Source of the DNA: Conidiobolus incongruus B7586 | Lineage: Eukaryota; Entomophthoromycota; Entomophthoromycetes; Entomophthorales; Conidiobolaceae | Reading direction: 5' to 3' | Assembly (NCBI GenBank): GCA_000697335.1 | Contig: JNEM01014990.1 | Location: 1 to 21,333 of the forward strand | Length of the DNA stretch: 21,333 nucleotides | Shown: positions 10,701-19,544 of the stretch, piece by piece | How the letters are laid out: every line of letters begins with the position of its first letter | How positions within the stretch are numbered: position 1 is the stretch's first letter | Translations under genes and position numbers: made by a program | Notes under the pieces: model-generated | Databases searched by the model: none | What the model saw: only the letters and a program-made list of their open reading frames with translations | Told to the model about the DNA's origin: nothing

Positions 10701-10967
10701 ATATTAGAAGTGTTCTTAAAGCTCTCCAAACCTGATCAAAATTCGATCTTAGAAATTGCTACGAAACATCCCAGCGAGTTTAGATCTGCCGTCCAATCCC
10801 TTTCTGCAGAGAATCAACAAAAGCTCAAGGAAATTATTCAAAATACTTCCAATTCAGAAGATTCTTTTGATGAAGATGATGATGACTTTAGTGATGATGG
10901 TAATTATACATCTTCGTATTCTGTTCAACATCAGTCTACCATCCAATTGAAAGAATCTTTTCTGTAA
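4787..10967 (+). CDS. LAA1: HEATR5/Laa1-family HEAT-repeat protein (AP-1 accessory)
   Basis: The spliced CDS is 4787-4930, 4989-5206 and 5261-10967, giving 2022 residues, close to yeast Laa1 and human HEATR5B (about 2000-2070). In known systems Laa1/HEATR5 associates with the AP-1 clathrin adaptor and supports traffic between the trans-Golgi network and endosomes. The protein is helical HEAT-type throughout. Residues spanning the second splice (KSTIIECIGIIIESKGSMIS) align with the HEATR5 segment [20 protein letters not shown], which fixes that junction. RDVYKMAKQILTDK follows the human HRDIYKNARSLLTDR pattern. RWQTQLVALQIMNQF (Trp near residue 1294) matches the family RWxTRVFA block. Near the C-terminus is an acidic stretch (about 1987-2000, EDSFDEDDDDFSDD), and the very end, TIQLKESFL, resembles the human end TIKLKTSFF. 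The symbol is by family; orthology is inferred. Confidence 0.93.
4931..4988 (+). other. Intron 1 of LAA1 (58 nt)
   Basis: The intron has a GTATTT donor and a TATTTTAG acceptor and lies in phase 0 between Gln48 and Leu49. Without splicing, the frame stops shortly after the donor. Downstream, LPGDKSRVKEYETQLLQLIS continues as the HEATR5 N-terminal region. Confidence 0.85.
5207..5260 (+). other. Intron 2 of LAA1 (54 nt)
   Basis: The donor is GTAAAT at 5207 and the acceptor is ATTAG, ending at 5260. The AG/C codon split gives Ser. The nearby AG at 5270-5271 would break the reading frame, whereas 5260 restores it and recovers family-conserved residues on both sides. Confidence 0.85.
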
Positions 10968-11275
10968 TTGAATAAAATTACTCTTATGATAATATATTTA
11001 ATCATTGCTTTTATTTTTCATCAAATATCTCTCTTATAACAATAGTGCTATCAATTATGAAGGATAATTATATTTAAACTTTATTTCATCTATATACCTT
11101 TATTAATAAATTGATTATATACACAATCTTTGATATATTTATTTTTAATTGATGGAAGGGTGTTGAATCATTTTATAAAAAAATTATATTCAAAGACAAA
11201 TATTGAAAATGCGCTTTGATAGCAAATAGAAGTGGTCAAAATGAGTCAATTTTTAGTGTATAAAAATATGATTAT
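10968..11275. other. Convergent 3' intergenic region
   Basis: 308 bp of AT-rich DNA lies between the stop of LAA1 and the stop of the minus-strand DUF1636 gene. It should hold both transcript ends, which may overlap. No other feature was seen. Confidence 0.5.
10971..10976 (+). terminator. Possible polyadenylation signal of LAA1
   Basis: AATAAA begins 4 nt after the stop codon. It is close to the stop but plausible for compact fungal 3' ends; the roughly 300 nt to the next gene contains other A/T-rich options. Confidence 0.35.
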
Positions 11276-12014
11276 TTATTCTGGGATGAATTCACTAAAG
11301 TGAGACTTTGGAGGGATTCTAGCATACAAATTCTTTCTCAATCGAGGTGGTCTCTGTCCTTTTTTGGTAATAGCGTCATCTTTAGCTTCTACATAATATT
11401 TGGTAAACTTTAAAATATCTGTAACAGATTCTGGATCAGTGTAGTCAATCTTGCCAAATTGATAAGAGAACTTATTTGGACCAGTTAAAGCGATAGCACA
11501 CCCATCATCACAGATAGCGAGACATCTCGTTTTACGAATTTCTAAGCTATCTGATAGGTGATGGGTCTCTGAATCAGGTTGATTATGTGCAGCTGTTATA
11601 TCTTGGTATAATTGGCGACCGTTTCTAATAGGCTTCTGGACAAGGTCTTCAATATCAATACCAGCTTGATTTTGGTCGTTTTGCTCGCACTTGGGAGTGT
11701 TTAAGCATTCAACTTGTTTAGATAGTGTACATTTTGTACAGACAAATAGAATATGCTTTTGATCATCTTTAGAGCTTTCTCTATTTTCGTTGGTGATATT
11801 TTTAGTAATGCTAATTTGATCTGTACTGCTATTTTTCTGAATCTGATATTAATTTAGATTGATAAATAATAGAATATTAAATTGTTACCTTCTTTGAAGT
11901 GTGTAGCTCTTTAATTTTACAATCTAAAAAATAAGTAACTGATAATAAACCACCAACTGCTAAAATAAATTGACCATATTTTATCCAGTCATTATTACTA
12001 CCAATATTGATCAT
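11276..12014 (-). CDS. Membrane-anchored DUF1636-type thioredoxin-like metal-binding protein
   Basis: Two exons on the minus strand (12014-11889 and 11842-11276) encode 230 residues. Residues 14-31 (GQFILAVGGLLSVTYFL) form one hydrophobic segment followed by Lys residues, suggesting an N-terminal membrane anchor with the rest on the cytosolic or matrix side. After a polar linker comes ILFVCTKC (Cys77, Cys80), then CLAICDDGCAIALTGPNKF (Cys149, 153, 157), YQFGKID, and near the C-terminus RPPRLRKNLYARIPP. This order (C..C, then CLxxCxxGCxxALxGPxKxxYxFG, then RP...ARIPP) is that of the DUF1636/COG5469 predicted metal-binding family, thioredoxin-like and probably [2Fe-2S]. Molecular function is unknown. 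The long exon has no internal Met. Extra cysteines sit at 88 and 94. The family is best known from bacteria, so ancient transfer is possible but unproven. The alternative, an Apd1/Aim32 thioredoxin-like ferredoxin, fits the motifs less well. Confidence 0.82.
11843..11888 (-). other. Intron of the DUF1636 gene (46 nt)
   Basis: The donor is GTAACA and the acceptor is TATCAG on the minus strand, phase 0 between Lys42 and Ile43. Without splicing the first exon stops after three more codons. With splicing, the anchor is joined to an open frame of 188 residues. Confidence 0.8.
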
Positions 12015-13681
12015 TTTTGCTTTTTCTATTTATTACTATTAATTAGATTTTATAGTAATAAAAAGTAAATGAATAAAATGTGCATGGTTTATATATTAAA
12101 TCATGATGGGTATTTCATGTTAATTAACAGGCGTTCATATCATTTCAAAATTATGAATGGTCGGGCCCAAAGTATATATCGAAGAAATTTATTTTGGTTC
12201 AAATTGAGATCTAAATTAGGAAATTAGCTTTATCAGATTAGATGAAAATTTTTTGGGTTTAAGATTTTGTAAAATTTTTATACAAATTCAATCAAATATC
12301 TGATTTTCTAAATTTGGAATAGTTGGTATTTGTTAAGACAATTTGAATATGATTTTAAATTTATTTATTGATTTCTTTATTATATATATATTAAAAGATA
12401 TTATACAGTTCATTCATTCAATCGTTCTATTTAACTCGATATTTCTAAATTTTGTAGTTATCAAATATAATAACAAAATCAATAATTAAATAATGCACTG
12501 ATATCTGATAACCTGCATTTGGTATCTCTATTTGATATAATTAAGTCACCAAATAAAAAAGATCAAAAGATTTTAAACATATTAAATTTATCATAGTAAA
12601 GGATAATAAATTGGGAACACAAGATATATCATTATATAGATGAACTTTAGTAAAATCTAATAATTTTATAAATTCATATAATTATCATAAAATTATTTAA
12701 ATTACACTCCAGTTTAGAGTTTGAAAAATTAGTATTCAACTCATTATTCAATATTTCTCTCATTAATGATTAATATATATGACTCAAATAAATATATCTG
12801 CTAATTGGGAATTTTGAATTATAATAGTTAATTTATTCTTTACTGAAAATTAAAAATTTAATATATGAGATGAATAAGAAATCGATACAAAATATTTAAA
12901 TCAATTGTATTGCTACCGGCACTATATTATTAATAATTAAATTGTAAAAAGTAATGATAACTTGATATCTAAAAAATGTTATATTAGCAATATTTTCTCT
13001 AGAATTTATCAATGATTAAATTATTTGCATATCAAATGTCACATTACATATAATATAATTTGTATTCATTATTTAGCTAGCATTTATCTTTATTAAAATA
13101 CTTCTAATTTACCAAATAATTATTAAAAAATGGAGTACAATATTGATTGAATAACTCTTAATAATATATATTATTACTCCTTAATTATTTATATAAATTA
13201 TCAATTAAAATTATTAATAATATTATATTGATAAAATCATTATAGAAATAATTTTGTAATTGTTTTTAGTTCTTCAAATCAGCCTATTAAAGCTTAATTA
13301 TTATTCCTAAAATTTCCATTAATTGAAACATAGATATATTAAGAATTATAGTATAAAGTTTGGATATCATTTTATAATAGTATTTAATTTTAAAAAATAC
13401 AGTGATTGATATTTAATCGTTATCCTTTGTCCAATATAAGTATTTGTAAAAATGCTCATGTTTTTAAAAATAAGAATAAATTGGAATTGTATCAAGTTAT
13501 TAAAAAAATTAAATTGGAAAAGGTATAAATATATATAAGCTTCATTTTTGAAATTTATTAATATTTTCTGAAGTAGAATTATATTATGATAAATTTTATT
13601 TATTTGAACTTATTTCAAAAAGATAACAGAGTAATTGATAAATAAAATTAAAATATTAAAGAATATTAATATATCAATATA

Positions 13682-13705
13682 AATTAATTAATTAATTAAT
13701 TAATT
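13682..13705. repeat. (AATT)6 tetranucleotide microsatellite
   Basis: Six perfect AATT units lie within AT-rich intergenic DNA. Confidence 0.9.
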
Positions 13706-14845
13706 ATTATATAAATAGACTTTATAATCAAAAGCAATATATAAAACTAATAATAAAAAATTATTAATAAACCAATATAAAAAATAAAATGACTAAAAAA
13801 TAAGAAAAAAATAAAATTAAACCCTTGTCAATTATTGAAGACAAAATACTTATATAAAATAAAGTTATAATTATAGTTTTTTTAGGGTTAATAAAATAGT
13901 ATATTTTATATCTAATAATCAATAGCAAAATATTTAGCTGAAATATTAAAAACATAATAACTATTGGTTATTAAAAAACCATAATATATTAGAAATTAAT
14001 TAATACATGATATATTGAAAATAAATAATCAAACTATAATATAAAAAATTCAACTGCATTTATCAAAATAAATATTGAAACTCAATTATATAATTATAAA
14101 TTTCCATTGTTAAAACTAATTAAATAAATGTTTTTGATATATTTACCAAGTTAATTCTAATAATTAAACCAATAAAAAAGAGGTTATATTATAGTAATAA
14201 CTTTTATCAAATATAATCATATAAATTCAATTTTTATATTTTAATATTATCAAAAATCAGAAATAATAATCAAGCTGTTGAGTATAATATAATAAAAAAA
14301 TTTTCATTTTAAATTGAATATATAATATTCATTATAAGTTATTTTTCCATTTTTATTTTAATAATAAATATTATTGGCAAAATTTGATATTTTAACTATA
14401 TTTATAATGAGACATAAAATAGATAATATAAAAAAATTTATTGCCAAAAGTATTATAAGATAAAGAATTAAATATAAGAAAATTTAAAATGGTATAAAAT
14501 ATATAAGAACTTAACAAATTAATTATTAAATATTAATATATTGTTTTATTTCTTAATAGTAAATAAATGATAAAAAAGGCAATAATATGTCAAAAGTAAA
14601 ATTATAAGAGAATAGTTAAAATCGTCTCATTAAATATTTATATAAAATTTACTGTTTAAAATAATAGAATATCTTTGTTGCAAGTTGATCATTTATGACA
14701 AATATCATATTAGCAGAATATGTGGTAAATATAAATATTTACATAGCTTGAATTAAGAAATACTTTCAAATATCTTCATTATTATATAAAAAAGCATCAA
14801 GTCATTAATATTGTTAGAAATATACTTATTCCTATTTAATAGTAA

Positions 14846-14956
14846 ATCAAGCCAGTTTTCCAAGATTGGTGTTTAGGTTTGCTCCTTAGTATATTTGATC
14901 TCTATGTAGAACTTAGACAAGGATATTTAAATTTGATTAAGTTTAGAGAAGTTTAA
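14846..14956 (+). pseudogene. Possible short coding relic, unidentified
   Basis: This is a 36-codon open stretch bounded by stops, with no start codon. It reads KPVFQDWCLGLLLSIFDLYV and onward through ELRQGYLNLIKF. Its amino-acid mix (Trp, Cys, Gly, Leu, Arg, Gln) and higher G+C differ from the Ile/Asn/Lys/Tyr peptides that the surrounding AT-rich DNA yields. I do not recognise a family. It may be a remnant of a mobile element or lost gene, or chance. Confidence 0.25.
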
Positions 14957-15639
14957 TTGAAAGCAAAATTTTCTTATGTTGTTAATATTATACTTAGTAC
15001 AGCTATGATTTATATAAACTAGTTTAAAAAATTAGCTCAAATACTGAATAGACCTAAAATTCAAGCATTATAACTTTATTGTTGAGTGAGTTATAATTAA
15101 TTAATTATATTATATTTGAATAATAATTTATTAAATATAAGCAAATTTCATTTGTAGTGTATTTAATAATGCGATGTTATCAAATATATGGCATTACTTA
15201 TATATTAAACTTATCCATGAACTATGTAAAATTTTGAATATCTAAATCAATTCCTTAATTATCACAATTAGTTATTTTCGAAAACAATAACAAAATAAAT
15301 TTAATGGTAATAAAAGATTTAAATCGAAATATTAAATTTCCAAAGTCACTTGTGATAAATAAAAATTATTGAACTTTAAATAGAATGTATATCCAATCAA
15401 AACGAACCATGATATTGTTTAGTATCAGATTTAATTTCAAATCAATTTAACAAAAATAACTTGATTAGGAAACTTGGTGATGGGAATTTGGAATCAATCT
15501 AGAAACATCATCAGAATAAATACAATTCAGCATTCATATTCAAAGTCAACCTTTTCATTCCAAAAGGACATTAAAAATACATTAATCTTCAATATATATT
15601 AAAATTAAGATTTCAATTTTTTTTGGAATATTAACTCTT

Positions 15640-15743
15640 TAAATTTTATATTTTCATTTCGTATAGATCATTTGCATACTTGATTTGCTATCTGTTTCGA
15701 TTTTTCTGGTACTCTCGCTTGACTGACTTCATCAACTATCGCT
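15640..15743 (+). promoter_or_regulatory. Pyrimidine-rich 5' leader of SCP160
   Basis: The 100 nt before the ATG change from AT-rich to a T/C-rich stretch (for example TTTCTGGTACTCTCGCTTGA), typical of a transcribed leader or core promoter of a well-expressed fungal gene. The start context is ATCGCT-ATG. GACTGACTT occurs on both sides of the ATG (about 15720 and 15746). The transcription start was not determined. Confidence 0.4.
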
Positions 15744-18700
15744 ATGACTGACTTTAACGGCAGCTTAAATGGAGCTATTGGCACTTCCAATGGCACCAAA
15801 CCCTCCACCTCATCAAATCCCATTTTGGACAACTCTTTCCTCGGATCTGAACTCGATTTACGTACTGCTTACTTAAGCCTTCTCTCTGATGATGAAGAGG
15901 AGCAAGAAGAAGAAGAACCCACTCCCGTTGTTGCTAAGCCCAAGAATGCTGTTCCCGACCTCGATTCTCAAGAAATGTTCCCCTCACTTGGTGCCCCATC
16001 GGCAACTGCTCGTCCTTCCGCTTGGTCTTCTAAACCTCCTGCTCCTTCTACACCCAAATCTAACTTGGTCACCGAAATATTTGATTACTCTATTCCCCAG
16101 AAAACTTTTGGTACTCCTTCTATTCGTGATGCTGTCCAACAATCAATTAAAAAATCTGGTGCTCAAATCGATGCTTCTTCCTCTAGAATTTCTGGTACTG
16201 TCACATTTATTATCAAAGGTAAACCTGATCAAGTTTCTAAAGCTAAGAGAGAACTGGTCTCTCAATTGTCTCCTAAGGTAATTATTCAGCTTACTTATTT
16301 ATTAAAAAATTTTTTGAATATTTATCATTCAATACTCTCACAATTGGAAAATTTAACCCAATTATATTCATTCTAGGGCACTATTACTGTTAAAGTTCCA
16401 TCCAGTGTTATTGGTTTTGTTTTAGGTCTCAAAGGACGCAATCTTAAGGCTCTTCAAACTAAAACTTGTACTACCATCAACGTTCCTAAACGTAATGAAG
16501 CTGAAGAAAATGAAGATACCATTTTGGAAGTCTCTATTACTGGTGATTTAACTGGTGTCAACTTGGCTAAAGAAGAGATTGAAGCCATTGTTAAGGAAAA
16601 GGCACCTAAGAAAGAAGTTAGAGTTTCCGAAATTCCTTTCAATATTTATCCTTTCATTTCAGGTCCCAAGAATGCCAATATTCCCCAGTTGGTTGGCAAC
16701 TCTGGTGTCACCTTGAAAATTCCCTTCTTAGTTGGAAGCGGATACGATGAAATCAACGGAGATAGCGTTGAATCTGATATTGTACTTATAGGTGATCAAG
16801 ATTCAATCGAAGTTGTTCGTCAGCGTTTGATTGAGTTCTCTGAAACCGTTCAATCTGATTTACGCGAGTTAATGGTTACCATCCCTAAGAGAAGACATAG
16901 ATTCTTGGTTGGCAATAATGGTGCTCATTTGAAAGAAATTTTCGAAACTACTGGATGTTTCTTGGAACTTCCTCCAGTCTCTGATCCTTCTGAATATGTC
17001 AAGTTGAGAGGTTTGGAAAAGAATTTGGGACTTGCCTTTGCTGAAATCATGAACAAGGCTAATTCCGCCCAAGTTGGTGTCTTGAAAGTTCAAAAAATTC
17101 ATTCCAACTACGATAACAATGCTTTGGACTGCTTATATCGCTATCTTTCCCACTCTGGATTAATTCGCCAAATTGAAAAGAAGCATTCTGTTCAAATCCA
17201 TTTACCTCAACCTAATTCTGCTACCAAGGGTGATATTGAAGTCGTAAGCAAAGAATCTAACAACGTAAACTCTGCTATTGCGGACCTCCAAGAATTAATC
17301 AGCAAGTTGCCTCCTACTAAATTTGATTTTATTGATATTCCCGTTGAACTTCATTACTTCTTGGCCGGAAAAGAACGTTCCAACCTTGAAAAGATTAAGA
17401 CTGAATCAGGTGTCATTGTGATTACTTCCAGCGATAGCGGTTCTAATGTTGTGTTATTCAACTCTACTTCTGACTCATCCGCCTTGAGTAAAGTTAAGAA
17501 ATCACTATTAGAAAAGGTTTCTGGACACACCGATATTACTGAAAAAGTTATCGAAGTTCCTTCCAAATATTTCAAGAGAATTGCTGGTCCTAAGGAATCT
17601 AATCTCCATACTGTGATTGGTCAGAATCCTAAAGCCTGGATTAAACTTGGCAACCGTATTCAACTTGCTAATACTCCTGAATTACGTACTTTGGGTGAAA
17701 ATGAAATTCTTATTCGAGGCTCTAAATCCGAAGTTGAAAGGATTCACAAAGAGCTCTCACAATACATTGAGGATGCTAAAAATTATGAAGTCCTTCATAG
17801 CTACACTACTGAACTATCTATTCCTCAAAAATTTTTAGCTCACGTAATTGGAAAGAATGGCTCACACATGACCAAATACAGAGAAACCTATGATGTTAAG
17901 ATTGATATTGACAACAAGCCAGGTAATGTTGCTAAGGGTCCTGTTAAAGCCACCATCCAAGGATTCGAGAAGAATGCCAATTTGGTTAAGAAACAAATTC
18001 TTGAATTGATTGAAAGACTCAATGATCAAACTCAAATTAAATTATCCATTCCTTCCAAATATCATCGTTTTGTCATTGGTCCTGCTGGTAAATATGTCCA
18101 TCGTTTGGAAGAGAAATATGGTGTCTTTATTAAATTCCCCAGTTCCGATGATAAGGAAAGAGAAGATGGTGAAGATGGCGCTACTTCTAAAGATATACTT
18201 GGTAAAGATGAAATTCTTATTAAAGGACCAAAGAAGGGCGTAGCTGAAGCTCAAGCTGAAATTATCGAATTGGTTGAATACGAAAAGGAAAACAGCCAGT
18301 CCATTAAATTTGTTGTTAGCCGCACTCATTTACCTCATATTTTGGGCAAGGGAGGTGTCAGGATTAACGAAATTAAGGACGATACTAACACCAAGATTGA
18401 CGTTGATAATAGTGCTGACAATGAAGAGGAAGCAAATATCACCATCATTGGTACCAAGGCCAATATCAAGGAAGCTCAAAAATTGATTATGAATATTGTA
18501 AATGAACAAAATTCCATCATTACCCAAGAAATAGAAATTCCTAACAGAATCCACCGTCAATTGATCGGCCCTGGTGCTTCCAAGCTTAGGGAATTGGTTA
18601 CCAGAGCTTTGGGTTCCGATATCGATGTTTCTCAAGCTACCAGCATGATCCACTTCCCCAAGGGACAAGACAACAGCGATGTTGTCAAAATTAAGGGCCA

Positions 18701-19544
18701 AGGTGAACTTGTCCAAAAGATCGTTGCTGAACTTCAATCTGTTGCTAAAGAATTAGAAAGTATTATCACTGACACCATTACCGTTGATCCTTCTGCCCAT
18801 GCTTCTATCATCGGAAAAGGTGGTTCCAACTTGAGAGCTCTCCAAGATAAATTCAAAGTTGAAATCAAAGTCCCCTCTAAAGAAAGCAAGAGTGATTTGA
18901 TCAAGATTTCTGGTAAGCCTGAGAACATTGAAAGCGCCAAAGCCGAAATCTTATCCAAGCTCCCTCACACCGCCTCCTTCACCTACCTCAAAAAATATCA
19001 TCATCAATTATCTGGCCACAACAATCTCAACTTCCAAAGATTGAGACGCAACCACAATCTTGACATCAATATTCCCTCCAATATCGAAGCCCCCAAATTC
19101 ATTAATGTTGCTGGATCCAGCTCAGCTCCCAGAATTGATGATGATAGCAAGGACCAACCTATGGTATGCACCGAATTGGTTGAGCCTGCAGATGGCAATG
19201 AAGAGCTCACCTTGACACTTTCTGGATCTGAAGACAACTTAAAGCAAGCTATTCAGCAACTGGAAAAGCTCTATGCTAGTGCTCAAAAGAACTCCCATGC
19301 TTTGAGAATCTATGTTCCCAACTCTCACCATCGCCACATTATTGGCCCTGGTGGTAAAGTAATTAACGAATTAAGACGTGCCACCGGCTGTGAGATTGAA
19401 TTGCCTCAAGTTGGAGGAAATCGTGGAGGTAGAAAGGACAATGCTTTATTCTCAGATGGTATTGCTGTTGTTATCACTGGTCCCAAGGATCAATCCTATA
19501 TCACCAAGGATAAGATTGTTGCTATTGTTAACGGATCTCATTAA
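15744..19544 (+). CDS. SCP160: Vigilin/Scp160 multi-KH RNA-binding protein
   Basis: Exons 15744-16277 and 16377-19544 encode 1233 residues, close to yeast Scp160 (1222) and human vigilin (1268). This family binds many mRNAs and associates with polysomes and the ER. The N-terminus is low-complexity with an acidic block (DDEEEQEEEEP) and a FPSLG motif. About 14 KH units follow, the first degenerate and upstream of the splice. Intact or near-intact GxxG loops are GLKG (195-198), GNNG (357-360), GKNG (670-673), GPAG (746-749), GKGG (835-838), GPGA (909-912), GKGG (991-994) and GPGG (1168-1171). Other units have altered loops, for example GKER (509-512), GPKE (582-585) and SGHN near 1057, as is usual in vigilins. 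Synonymous choice is richer in C-ending codons than in LAA1, fitting high expression. The ATG lies just after a pyrimidine-rich leader and is the first in frame. Confidence 0.95.
16278..16376 (+). other. Intron of SCP160 (99 nt)
   Basis: The donor is GTAATT and the acceptor is TTCTAG, phase 0 between Lys178 and Gly179. Splicing restores GTITVKVPSSVIGFVLGLKG, a full KH unit. The intron is a multiple of three, and its only in-frame stop is the TAG of the acceptor, so retention would give a 210-residue protein. Confidence 0.93.

Larger units (their letters stand above)
12015..15743. other. 3.7-kb AT-rich intergenic region
   Basis: This region separates the divergent DUF1636 and SCP160 genes. 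I found no convincing gene, tRNA or rRNA in it. The outer ends (about 12015-12250 and 15400-15743) are less AT-biased and are likely promoter/leader DNA. The middle contains an (AATT)6 tract, a short G+C-richer open stretch at 14846-14956 that may be a coding relic, and otherwise sequence with stops in all frames. Confidence 0.5.

Noticed and set aside
12150-12180. Local GGGCCC-containing GC cluster as an RNA gene
   Set aside because: No cloverleaf, A/B boxes or paired structure could be drawn; probably upstream DNA of the DUF1636 gene.
13764-13955. 63-codon hydrophobic open frame on the minus strand
   Set aside because: The Ile/Leu/Phe/Tyr content follows from AT-rich DNA; no recognisable membrane-protein family or supporting context.
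12015-15743. CRISPR-like or tandem-repeat array
   Set aside because: No spaced repeats were found, only short AT microsatellites; the window is eukaryotic.
18330-18737. 135-codon antisense frame inside SCP160
   Set aside because: It is complementary to conserved KH-coding sequence; a shadow frame.
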